Part shown: piece by piece, positions 1 to 50,000 of the stretch | Numbering within the stretch: position 1 is the first letter of the stretch | Layout of the letters: the number at the start of each line of letters is the position of its first letter | Source of the DNA: Gavia stellata | Lineage: Eukaryota; Chordata; Aves; Gaviiformes; Gaviidae | Reading direction: 5' to 3' | Assembly: GCF_030936135.1 (NCBI RefSeq) | Contig: NC_082604.1 | Span: 932,501-996,500 of the forward strand | DNA: 64,000 bases | The notes under the pieces: model-generated | Database searches by the model: none | Seen by the model: the letters and a program-made list of their open reading frames with translations, nothing else | What the model was told of the DNA's origin: nothing | Position numbers and translations under genes: made by a program

Positions 1-122
1 AGGGCGGGTGTGGGGTCTTTTATTTTTTTCTCCAGTGGAGACAAAGAGGCCCTTGAGCCTAAAGCGTAACTTAAAACATGGCATTCCTGAAAAGAATTTC
101 CTGATAATATTTTTAGCACCTG

Positions 123-148
123 AAAAAAAAAAAAGGGGGGGGGGGGGG
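123..148 (+). repeat. A12G14 homopolymer junction
   Basis: Twelve A are followed directly by fourteen G. A second run of thirteen G lies at 262-274. Such runs can form G-quadruplexes and are prone to length errors in sequencing, so exact lengths here are doubtful. Confidence 0.8.
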
Positions 149-361
149 AAGCGAAAAAAAAAAGCAAATAACACCATTTTTTCCCTCTTCCACTCTTTTT
201 TTTCCCCTCCCGCCCTCTGTTTTAAAGGAGCAAAGGGGACCCGCTGCCGAAGTGCGGCTGTGGGGGGGGGGGGGAGCGGGGCCTCGGCTGGCCCCGGAGG
301 GGGGGCCCTGCACCCACGCATGTCCTCGGGTGGTGGCCACTCTTCCCCCGCGGGGGCTGAG

Positions 362-505
362 GGGGGGGCGAGGGGTCCCCCCGCGGGGGACTCGGGAGGA
401 GAGGGGGCGGCGGGGGGGTCCCCACGCCCCCCGCGGAGGGACCCCCCGTCCCCCGCGGAGGGACCCCCCGTCCCCCGCGCGGGGACCCCCCCCCGCGCCC
501 CGCCC
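362..505 (+). repeat. GC-rich imperfect tandem repeat
   Basis: The string CCCCCGCGGAGGGACC and close variants recur, with a clear period of about 22 bp between 425 and 485. The rest is a degenerate mix of C and G runs with CCGCGG cores. Confidence 0.6.
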
Positions 506-528
506 ACCCGACCCCTGCCGCCCGCCTG

Positions 529-21392
<20,864 letters not shown>

Positions 21393-22293
21393 AGTAAGTA
21401 CCTGCTCCAGGCCCTCCTCAGGCGCGGGCAGGGGCAGCTCCTGCCTGTGGCTACGCGCATTCCCCCCACGGGGAGTCGGGGAAGAGAAGGGTGGAGGCTA
21501 GAGCGCAGCCCAAGCTCGCGCTGCCATGTCAAGGGGGTGCGAGGGCTTTCCAGCTGCTGGGCTGGTTGGACTTGGGCATGCAGCTGAGGGCTCCTGGTTG
21601 CGGCTGGGCTGGAGGAGCAGAAGGCAGTGCTCCGCTTCCCCGCGGCCCCACGAGCAAGAGATTCCTGCTCAGAAAGGGCCAGGGCGCTGCCTGCCCATGC
21701 AAGGCAAAGGCTGGAGCCCTGGAGGGGGCAGGTCCCCTTCTCCCAGCCTGAGACGGGTGCACAGGGTGGGAAGAGGCAGCTGTGAGGCTTTTTGGGGACT
21801 CTGCACACCAGCTCATTCTTCTCCTGCTCCTTCACAGGGTTCAAAGCAGTAGAAGCTTCATCTTTCCACATCTAAGAGCTTTTGAAACACCAGGAAGATC
21901 AGATCTGCTCACTGGGTTGAACACAGCGGGGGAGCCTTCCTGCCTGGCGTCAGCCTCTCCCTCTCCTCCAGCCTGTTAGGGACACACAGCCAGATCGGCA
22001 CGCCGAGCAGCGCTCCCTTCCCTCCACCGGACCAGCACTGCCTTCGCCCCAGCTTGCCTCGCTCTGGCCGCCTCTCTGCCCCCGAGGAGCTGAGCGCCAG
22101 TGCACCGCGGTGGCTGCCTGGCTGCCCCCCCGAGGGTCCAGCCCCGCTCGGCCCCCCCAGCCGCTCTGCGCCGGTGAGGGGCTCCCAGCTCTGCTCAGGC
22201 ATCATCGGCGCTGAGCCCAGCTCCCCGCCAACAGCATCTGCACCGACCTGTTTTCGTAATCCAAGGTTATAAATTACCTATACCTCCCCCCCA

Positions 22294-22299
22294 AATAAA
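22294..22299 (+). terminator. SNED1: Proximal SNED1 poly(A) signal
   Basis: AATAAA in a locally A-rich context, about 900 nt after the stop codon in genomic distance. It is the first canonical hexamer after the 3' UTR acceptor. Confidence 0.55.
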
Positions 22300-23762
22300 A
22301 CAGTTTAATGCAGACCAAAAAGCCTTAGCTATCACCTCAAATGTAGCCCACAAAAATCCGGCTGGAGGAGACCTTCCCTATGTAGACAAGTTTGAAAGGG
22401 CGAGCAGCTCCCCCGAGCAGCGAGGCAAGGGCGGGCAGTGGAGGTGCGTCCCTGTCTCCTCTGCTCTAGCGGGGGAAATTGAGGCAGCTTCTACTGCCTG
22501 CCTTTCTTCTTTGCTTTGTAAACAATCCCTGGTTTTTAACCAAAATTTCCAGCTCAGAAAGCAACAGAGCACCTAGAAAGAATTTTTAAGAATCAGCTGT
22601 AGGGTGAAGTTTGTCAGCCGGGGCATACCACCATGCTTGTTCTGACACTCGTTGCCTCCAAGCCAGTGTGGGGCACAGTACGGGCTCGGTGATGAAGCCA
22701 GCTCCACCGTGCCATCCATCCCCCTGCGCTGCTCGCGGCGTTTGCATTCCCCGTGGCACCAGCTGGTGCCAAGATGCCAGCGCTGTGCTGTTTGCGGAGG
22801 AGAGGACCAGCACCCAGCGGCTGCCCCGCTGGCTGCGGCAGGGCAGGCAGGGAGAAAGCGTAGCTTAGAAACGTTCCTAGTTTTTGTGAGTTTGTATGAC
22901 AACACTAGTTAAACATAGATTTGTGTATTAACGTACACGCTGTATATTATAAATTAATACATACCAGAGATATATCGTAGTTAAGGTATAGAGTGTTATT
23001 TCCCCGTGGGGCAGACCTCCACTCCCGCGAGCATCGCAGGGTGCTTTGTTCAGCCACACGTGTCAAGCCGCAGCCTGGAAGATGCTCCGGGAGCAGAACA
23101 GGCCCAAGCGTTTCAGGGTTCCTGGCAGCACCCTCTCCCTCCCAGGAGCAGCGTCGGAGCGCTCTGCCTGGAGGAGCGGCTGCCGAGGCATCTGGCAGCG
23201 GCCTGGGAGCAGCAGGGACGATGTAAAGCCACGACCAGCGCGATGATCCCCTCCCACACGAGCTCTAGCTCTGCTGCCAGAGGAGAATCAGTCGGAGATG
23301 GACACGCCTCGTTCTCCTCCAAGGCTGCCTGATCCTGCTCCAGCCGCCCTGCTGCAAGGCGAGCACAGGAGCCCTGCGTCCCCCCCGGCCTGAGAAGACA
23401 CCGGCCCTTGCCTGGAAGAGCAGAGCCAGGGGAAAGCCAGAACATCCTCCGCTATCCGCGAGGGGTTTTGGGGCTCTGGGCAGAAAGCGTTTGCACCCCT
23501 GCCTCGTCAGCCACGAGACCAGCGCCGACGCGGGCTGCGAAGGTGGAGGCGGCCCTGCTGTGGGACAGTCCCAGTTCAGCGCAGCCCCTGGGCTCAGCCA
23601 GCGCCGTCATGGGGCCTGTCCGGAAAGCGTGGCCCCACTGTGAGCCAGCACAGCAGCCCGCCACCTCCCACCCCACAGCCAGCGCAGTATGTAACGCAGC
23701 CAGAAGGTTTTAACCTAGTCTTGGAAAGTAATTAGTTATTTTGGTTTGATTTTTTTTTTTAA

Positions 23763-23768
23763 AATAAA
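23763..23768 (+). terminator. SNED1: Distal SNED1 poly(A) signal
   Basis: AATAAA directly after a T-rich tract (23750-23760). It lies only about 80 bp from the opposing MTERF4 hexamer, so SNED1 transcripts ended here would come very close to, or overlap, MTERF4 transcripts. Confidence 0.55.
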
Positions 23769-23846
23769 AACACTTTATGGAAACTGGATATTTTTTAAAG
23801 CAGTTGGTCAATGAGGAGGAATGAGGGTTATTGTTGTATTATGGGC

Positions 23847-23852
23847 TTTATT
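23847..23852 (-). terminator. MTERF4: MTERF4 poly(A) signal
   Basis: The plus strand reads TTTATT, which is AATAAA on the minus strand, 174 bases past the MTERF4 stop codon. This gives a short 3' UTR. Confidence 0.65.
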
Positions 23853-24025
23853 GCTGCACCTCAGTGGGGTCCCACACGTGGGCTCCCACGCCCCGCAGCG
23901 AGCGGGTCCTGCAGCCACCACGGCTCGTGCCTGTGCGGGGTGGGGGCCCAGAGCACCCACGAGCGCAGCGGGGCCAGGGAGTGTGCCAGCACGGGAGGGC
24001 TCAGGCACCCTGAAGCCTCGCCGCC

Positions 24026-25077
24026 TCACTCCCGCGCTGCTTTACTTTCTTCGCTGTCCAAGTCTTCCTCTCCGTCTGTGTACAGTTCATCGTGGTCATC
24101 CTCCTCTTCCTCCTCCTTCTCTTCTTCCTCCTCCTCTCGAGCCAGCAGCTTCTTGAAGACCTCGTACTCCTCCAGCGTGGCATGGGCCAGGCTGGCCAGG
24201 AAGGCTTTCTCCGGGAGCTGGAGGACGTCCTTCAGTTTGGGGTTGCTGGTTTGGGTCTGGCCTTTGTACGGGGTGTGGTAGAGCCCCCGGCGCTCCAGGA
24301 AGATGTGCCGGTTCCTGAGCTCGGCAAAGGGCATTCGGAAAAGCCGGGCCTTCACCATCTCCTTCTGCTGGACCCCCATCCTGAAGTACGCGTACTGCGG
24401 GAGGGAGAGGGTGTTCCAGGCGCGGCCCCGGCCCCGCACCGCACCGCCGGCCCCGGGGCGGTCCCCGCTCACCTGGAAGTGGTGGTGGAGGCGGCGCGGC
24501 TCCTCCAGCAGGACGGCGGGGCAGGTCCCCAGCACCTCCCTCAGCTGCTCCGCCGTGAAGAGGCACCGCTCCCGCAGCAGCCGCACCGCCGCCGCCATCC
24601 TCCTCCGGGGCAAGGTGAAGAGCTGCGGGCAGCGGTCCACCGCCCGCCGCAGCTGACCTGCGGACCGCGGGGTGAGCGGACCGGCCGGCGCCGGGCCCCG
24701 CCGCCCCCGCCTCCCCGCCGCGCCGCCCTACCTCCGTCGAGCCCCAGGCGCCGCAGCTCCTCGGCGCGTTCCTGCAGCCGCTCCGTCGGCATCCGCAGCA
24801 GCGCCGGGCTCCGCTCCAGCAGGCCGAGGGCGGCCTCGGCGCTAAGCCCCAGCAGCAGCAGCAGCTGCGCCGCCGCCTCCCGGCGCTGCGGGCCGAGCCG
24901 GGGCTGCAGGCCCAGCAGCCGCCGCGCCTGCTCCTCGCTGAAGCCCATGGTCCGCAGCGCCGCCGTCTCCCCGCAGCCGCGGCGGGGGAAGAGCCCGGGC
25001 GCGGCGGGGAGGGCGCGGGGCAGCGGGGCCCAGCCCGCCGCCGCCCGCCCGTAGCCGCGGAGCAGCCGCCCCGCCAT
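24026..25077 (-). CDS. MTERF4: MTERF4, mitochondrial transcription termination factor 4
   Basis: Coding segments on the minus strand: 24732-25077, 24473-24657, 24026-24394; 900 nt, 299 aa and a stop. MTERF4 acts in mitochondria, where with the rRNA methyltransferase NSUN4 it is needed for assembly of the large ribosomal subunit. The N-terminus is Arg/Ala-rich without acids for about 40 residues, typical of a mitochondrial presequence. The mTERF helical repeats carry the Leu-rich turns ALGLLERSPALL, LRRAVDRCPQLF and LREVLGTCPAVL. Exon 3 matches human MTERF4 (QYAYFRMG, RHIFLERRG, GQTQTSNPKLKD, VFKKLLAREEE). The tail is a run of Glu and Asp, shorter than the human acidic tail. The protein is shorter than human (about 381 aa) mainly at the two ends. 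An ATG at 25075-25077 is the first in frame and sits at the edge of the CpG island. Confidence 0.94.
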
Positions 25078-25250
25078 GGTCCGGCGCCGCGCGGCCGCCG
25101 CGGGGAGGAGCCGCGGGGGGGGGGGGGGGCCCGCAGCCGCGCTCCGCCCCCGGGGCCGGGAGCGCTTGAGGCCCGAGCGCCTGCGCGTGTGGTGGCGGGG
25201 CCCGGGCAGGCACGGCGGAGCTGGCCCCGCTGCGGTGGGGTGAAGTGCTT
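25078..25250 (-). promoter_or_regulatory. MTERF4: MTERF4 CpG-island promoter
   Basis: Very GC- and CpG-rich sequence directly upstream of the MTERF4 start, including a run of G near 25117-25130. GAGCGCCTGCGCGTG at 25175-25189 resembles an NRF1 site, which would suit a gene for a mitochondrial protein, but the match is imperfect. No TATA box is visible. Confidence 0.5.
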
Positions 25251-25456
25251 AGAGTTCTCCGTAGTGAAGCGGGTTTTTCTTTCCCCCATCTTTGCCTCAC
25301 CCCCATGGCGGAGTGTTTGCCTGGAGATGGAGAGGCCTCTGCCCCAAAGAGAAGGGAGGAGGAGCCCACCGCGTGCAGCTCCGTGTCTGCTTCAAGGCCT
25401 CTTTGTGCACACAAACTCCGAACAAGAGGCAGAGGGCAGTTAACCATGTGAAGGCC

Positions 25457-25462
25457 TTTATT
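25457..25462 (-). terminator. PASK: PASK poly(A) signal
   Basis: TTTATT on the plus strand gives AATAAA on the minus strand, about 717 bases past the PASK stop codon. It lies about 380 bp upstream of the MTERF4 start codon, so the two minus-strand genes are arranged in close tandem. Confidence 0.65.
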
Positions 25463-26178
25463 CACTCACTTTCCAGAAACACTGAAACTACATATAAAAA
25501 GTAAAACACAGCCAATAAAAATACATTCCCAGTTACGAAAATATCTTTGCCTCGCAGCTTTAAAACACATCCCATATAAGAGCAAACAAACACATATTAG
25601 CGAGAAGCTTTCCCAGAGGACGCGTGCCCAGGCTTAGCCGCTCAAGGCTGCCCTGCCGACAGCTCAGTGCTGAGCACCGGCTCCTTCTGCGAGAGAGAAG
25701 CAGTGGCAATCTCTCCACAAGAGTGAAGCGCTTACAATTAATTCCCGTTGGTTCTTGGGCGACAGTATGTGTCCCGCAGGAAGGGACCTATCGTTCCATG
25801 GGGAGGGGGGAGAGGGATGGGGGGATGACCCAGACCTGGCCCGGGCAATCCACGGCAGCTGCTTCTTCCCAGCCGGGACCGGCGCGCTCTCAGCGGGGAG
25901 CGTTCAAGCACGGCTGCCCCTCGGCACGAGGAGCCGGTGGCCTGGCTCCGTGGGCGCGCTCACCAGAGCTGCTTCTGAACCTGCTGTTTTCTAGAGAGAA
26001 AGGTCAATGGTGAGGGGGGAACCAGAGGTCTGTGGGTCAACAGGCGTATCTTCAAACCGAGCACCTTTGGGTGTCAGCAGGGACCTTGCGAGGAGAAGGA
26101 TCTTGCTAACCGCAGCTCAGTCTTCTCTTACAAATCACGCCTGCGTGCTTGGCAGGCCCCGGGTGGAGCGGAAAGCCT
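25463..26178 (-). other. PASK: PASK 3' UTR
   Basis: Non-coding sequence between the PASK stop codon and its poly(A) signal. Plus-strand open frames here have no recognisable product. No repeat or RNA gene seen. Confidence 0.6.
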
Positions 26179-45798
<19,620 letters not shown>

Positions 45799-45819
45799 GC
45801 TCTGGTTGCCACGCCGCAC
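45799..45819 (-). other. PASK: PASK 5' UTR part of the first coding exon
   Basis: The exon begins after CCTAG (AG at 45820-45821) and has about 21 nt before the first ATG. Just upstream in the intron, the minus strand carries ACAGATGGCGGCTCCC, a YY1-like site that could mark an alternative start of transcription. Confidence 0.5.
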
Positions 45820-46218
45820 CTAGGGAGCCGCCATCTGTAACAGAAAACAGAAGAAATTCAGTCAGCCTTGCAGTCAGGCACTAACGCTCGGGACGCTGGC
45901 AGGTAACGCCGCCTTCTAACCCAAAGCACAGCCCTGGAAGTTAGGGCAAGACTGCTGCTCATTCTTGCACGTCCCGGACCAACGTCTGGGCTGGGTCGGT
46001 AACACAAAGGTGACTCCATTGACTGTTGTCCTGCCCCGGCGGTGTAGGATACCTGTGATCGCCAGGATGTCTCCACTGTATTTCTGTAAGAGCTACCAAG
46101 CACCCGGGCGGCACTCTCTCCCCATTCCTACTAGTTTTAAAAGCAAAAGCTTTGGTAATTTGGGAAGTAATCCCCAGTTTTGAGTCAGCAAGTGGAGCGC
46201 AGCTTCTCTTCCACTCAC

Positions 46219-46420
46219 CCGGGGTGCCACCCGCACCGCCCACCCTCCCGGGGCTGCAGCCCCAGCCCGCCGGCAGTGAGGGCCCGGCCGAGATCCGGCC
46301 GAGCCTCAGCCCGAGCCCGAGCCCCAGCCCCAGCCCACCCGGGCGGCGACGGCGGCGGCGGCGGCGGTGGCGGCCACCGCTCCTCAGGGCGGTCACCACA
46401 CAGCCGGCGGGCGCGAGGAA
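46219..46420 (-). other. PASK: PASK non-coding first exon (3' edge only)
   Basis: On the minus strand a good donor, GG|GTGAGTGG, ends a GC-rich segment at 46219, facing the acceptor at 45820. The 5' end is not visible; the upper limit given is a guess inside the CpG island. A tract of GGC repeats on the plus strand (46340-46375) lies in it. Confidence 0.45.
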
Positions 46421-46842
46421 GTAGGGGGCGGGACTCCACAGCCACGTCGCCCAATAAGCGAAAGGAGACGGGAGAGTGGCACGGAGAGAAGCCAATGGGA
46501 CGCCAGCGCGGGAAGAGGAAAACTGATCCGGAGTCAGGGAATCTGCGGCTCCCTCCGGCCTCTCGTTCCGCCGCCGCCACACTCGATGTCCGGCTTCGAG
46601 CCGACCCCAGGCAGCCCCGGCCGACCTGCACCGGGCTCCGCGCTCGGGGGGGGTGGAAAGCTGCATGTGGAAGGCCCCTCCGCAGGGGGACAGCCATCCC
46701 CCGAAGAATTTGTAGGCGGAACGACGAGGCCCGAAGCAGCTCGTAACGCCTCAGGCCCGCGGCGCTGGTGGGCACGGAGCAGGTCTCCAGCCGCTACCGC
46801 AGCGCCCGGCGCTAGGACGGCTTCCCGCCCTGCCGGCAGGGA

Positions 46843-46861
46843 ACTACAACTCCCAGAAGGC
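46843..46861 (+). promoter_or_regulatory. ZNF143 (Staf) binding site
   Basis: ACTACAACTCCCAGAAGGC matches the long ZNF143 consensus (ACTACAATTCCCAGCATGC type) at nearly every key position. It lies about 200 bp upstream of the PPP1R7 start. Confidence 0.8.
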
Positions 46862-46886
46862 CGCGGGGGTGGCGGGCGATGCCGGC

Positions 46887-46896
46887 GCGCATGCGC
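46887..46896. promoter_or_regulatory. NRF1 palindrome
   Basis: GCGCATGCGC, embedded in CGCGCATGCGCGC, is a perfect palindromic NRF1 site, 26 bp from the ZNF143 site. Because it is symmetric it can serve both genes. Confidence 0.8.
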
Positions 46897-47044
46897 GCGG
46901 GCAGCCAGCGGCCAGGGCGCTGCCCCGCCCCCTCGGCGCACCACCTGCAGAGGTGATTGGCTGCGGCCCGTCGCCAACCGTGGGCTCTGATTGGCTGCGA
47001 TGACGGCTGAGGCGGTTTCCGGAAGGGGGCGGTGGGAGGAGAAA

Positions 47045-47056
47045 GAATATGGCGGC
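47045..47056 (+). promoter_or_regulatory. PPP1R7: TISU / YY1-like element at the PPP1R7 start codon
   Basis: GAATATGGCGGC overlaps the ATG and matches the TISU consensus SAASATGGCGGC at all but one position. TISU elements act both as YY1 sites and as start signals for very short 5' UTRs. If used, PPP1R7 would have a 5' UTR of a few to some tens of bases. Confidence 0.55.
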
Positions 47057-50000
47057 GGAGAGCGGAGAGGGACCGCAGGAGATGATGGAGGGTGAGAGCC
47101 CGTCGGGGGCCGGCACGGCCGTGGCCGCTGAGGGATTCGGGATGGCCGGCCTCTCGGGCACCGCCGCTCGGCGGGGCGGCTGCCCGCTGCGTGCGGTGGG
47201 GCTTGTGGGCCCTTCGCGGCCGGGCAGCCCCCGGGTGTCCAGCCCGAGGGCGACTGCCCGGGGGGGACGGGGCCCTGGCTGGCCACCGGGACGGGGCCCT
47301 GGCTGGCCACCGAGCCGGGACGGGGGGGGTGTTACCTGAGGTATGTTGTGGTGTTTTGTCCCTCCCCGGGGGCTTCACGCGCGAGAGGTGGAAGAAGTGG
47401 GTTTGTGGAGATGACCGTGACGTAAAAAATAAAGATAATGAGAAAGAAATCCCCTGGCACGGCATTGCTTTTCCTCAGTCGCCCCCTAAAACGAGAGCAA
47501 ATACTGAGGGGGGACCGAGGAGGAGCCAGGGTGGCCACCGGAGTTGTGGCTGTGTAAACGGTGAAGGGATCTCGCAGGCTGTGCTGGGGAGATAGTTGCT
47601 TTTATCTGCAGGGATTTTTTTAAATTTTTTTTTTTTAATGCCTTCACGTCTTTGTGTCATTGGTACTACTGTACACGATACTGATTTTTTTTCCTAAAAG
47701 CTTGTAAAATGTAATAGTTCTAATTCCATCTCCATAATCTTTGGAATTGCACTTGATTGATCTAAGAAATTTCCTTTTTCCTCCAGTCTTCTTCCCAGAT
47801 TGTTGGTTTTAGGAAGATGTGATGGGAGGAAAAAGTGCATCCAAAATCAAAGTAGAAACAAGGGGTAAGAGGCCTTTTATTTAAGACTAAACCTTTCATT
47901 TAGTTAACTTAGGATTTCTGCTAACTGCATAGTGGTACATGTGAATCCTGGTTATTATATCTGCTTGCTACTTCTTCCCCCCACCCCACTGCTGAAAATA
48001 GCCTAATTCTGCTGTTATGTATCTTATGCAGTTGATAAGCGGATTGAATCGGAGGAGTCGGGAGACGAAGAAGGGAAGAAGCAAGCAGTTCGCTTAGTAA
48101 CAGACCTCAGTCAGCAGAGCCTGAGAGATGAGCAGAATGGCGAGAACTCCGCAGGTACCTTGCCAAGGGAAATGATCGCGTTAGGAAGTGTCGTCTTACC
48201 AGCGCTTACAGTAGCGTGCATGTATCGGTTCTTTCTGTTTCTTGTGGCGATGTGATGCTTATATCAATGTTAGTGAATGACATGAATCTGCCCTACAGCA
48301 ATCTTCTTTAAAAATAAATAAATGATAGTGTTATCATTGCTAAAAGAAAGCTGCCTTCCTTTTATGGAACCACTGATATTAGACCTTTGTTGTTTTCTTA
48401 TTTATTTATCCATCCAGATTTCGCTTTGAAATCTTTAATATCAAGATGCAGAACGCCTTTATTCACGCTTTTCTTTGTGGAAACATAGTAACTTTCTGTG
48501 GAAAGATGCTGGAAGCGTTCATTAGAAATAAACATAAGCAGCTTTTCATAATTCTGCTTTACTGTGTGTAGTTTTTTACCTGAAGACTTGCCAGATTCCT
48601 TTGGAAGGCAAAGATGAATATTTCCAGATAGATTGAAGGAAGCTGTCAACTGTATTTTTTTAATTTCAAAACTCTAAGACGTATCAAAATTGTATCTGTT
48701 TGAATCCTCTTGACTTTAAGCTTTTGCTCCTGTTTTTACTGTTTGTATTAGAACATTGGGTAGAAATGTTGACAGACTTTTTAAGCCTGTGCATGTTTGA
48801 TGGAAGGGTTTGCTTTTCAGTAGCTTGCATGGAATTTGTCAGAGCAGATCCATGTCTGAAGACCCTGTATGGCAATTTGATCAGGGCTTTTGGTGTTAGC
48901 TAACACTCCGAGATGTCATAGCGTCCTTTTGAGAGAGATGTTTGTCTGATTATTATTGGTCTGGAAATGGAAGTGAAATAATACAGCAAATTTCCTGCAG
49001 CAAATTTTAATCCTTTTTGACTGGGCATCTACTGCAGATCCCTCCTAATCTTAACCTTGCCCGTTAGAGTTTGCGAAAGTGTTTTCCGTACCAGAAAATT
49101 ATTGTGCGAATTTTAAATCTTATCCCCTAACTATAAATGAGCTCTATCTAGTTATAATTAATTGATGATCATAAAAAAACCCTATATATTAATTAAAAAA
49201 TGCTGTGGTGATGTCTGTAAAAACAAATTGTACATCCCAAGCACTATGTGATCAATACAACCATGCAGCTCAGTCAGTCGCAGTTTTCCTTTGCACGCAT
49301 GTAACATCGAGTGTTTGTTCAGCTGATGTAATTTAGCTGTGCATTTGAGGTTATATTTTGTATGTTGTTCCCCTGGGAATTATAATACTAGAGAAAATGC
49401 TTCAAGTGACATACTTTTATTCCAATGGAAGCAAGAAAAACACATTCAGATTTCGTGGCTGAATTACATTGGCTACAATTTAATGTAATGAGTGTATTGT
49501 TACTTCTTCTTCTTCCAAACTGTTCGGATTCAGAAAACTTCTACTAGGGCAGAAATCAAGCAGAGGAATAATGTTGGAGCATTTGAATTTGTTTCCATGG
49601 CCAGCTTTGAGTTTCTCAGCTGAAAGGAAAATAGAGAGTTTTCCACATTTTTCACAGAAGATCATAAATAGAAAGAGCTCGAGCAGCTGAAATTTCATAT
49701 TCATCATTTAGCTAATTGTCTGAGGAATAGCACCTCTGTTCAGAAAGCTTAAAACTTAGCTATTTATAATATTTTTTCATGAATATACTGTTAAAAAGTG
49801 TAGTTAGGTTTTTAGTTGCTTTAAATGCTTGTGGTACTGTGAACTTACATAACTCAGTAACTACTGTTCTGTACTGCGGAATTTGGGTTTCCTGAATGTC
49901 GTATTTTTTTCCTACATCTGCAAAGCTCTGTAGCTCGCAGGCATGGGTTACACAAAAATTCGCTTAAGTAACTTCACTGCCAGAGCAATGTTTTTTCCCC

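Larger units (their letters stand above)
21393..23790 (+). other. SNED1: SNED1 3' UTR, spliced
   Basis: One UTR base (21393) precedes the donor GTAAGT at 21394. The next exon starts at 21838 after CTTCACAG. From there the sequence has no coding frame of note. Polyadenylation could use AATAAA at 22294-22299 (about 0.5 kb of UTR) or AATAAA at 23763-23768 (about 1.9 kb). The AT-rich stretch 22880-22990 lies between them. Human SNED1 has a long 3' UTR, which favours use of the distal site by at least some transcripts. Confidence 0.6.
46420..47048. promoter_or_regulatory. Bidirectional PASK/PPP1R7 promoter
   Basis: A CpG-rich stretch separates the heads of PASK (-) and PPP1R7 (+). It holds CCAAT at 46451-46455 and 46492-46496, inverted CCAAT at 46956-46960 and 46990-46994, a CRE-like TGACG at 47001-47005, a ZNF143 site, an NRF1 palindrome, and a YY1/TISU-like element over the PPP1R7 start. 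There is no TATA box. This mix is typical of CpG-island promoters that fire in both directions. Confidence 0.8.

Noticed and set aside
24096-25289. 397-codon minus-strand frame over MTERF4
   Set aside because: A shadow frame in GC-rich DNA; it is out of frame with the MTERF4 exons and rich in Gly, Ala, Arg and Pro.
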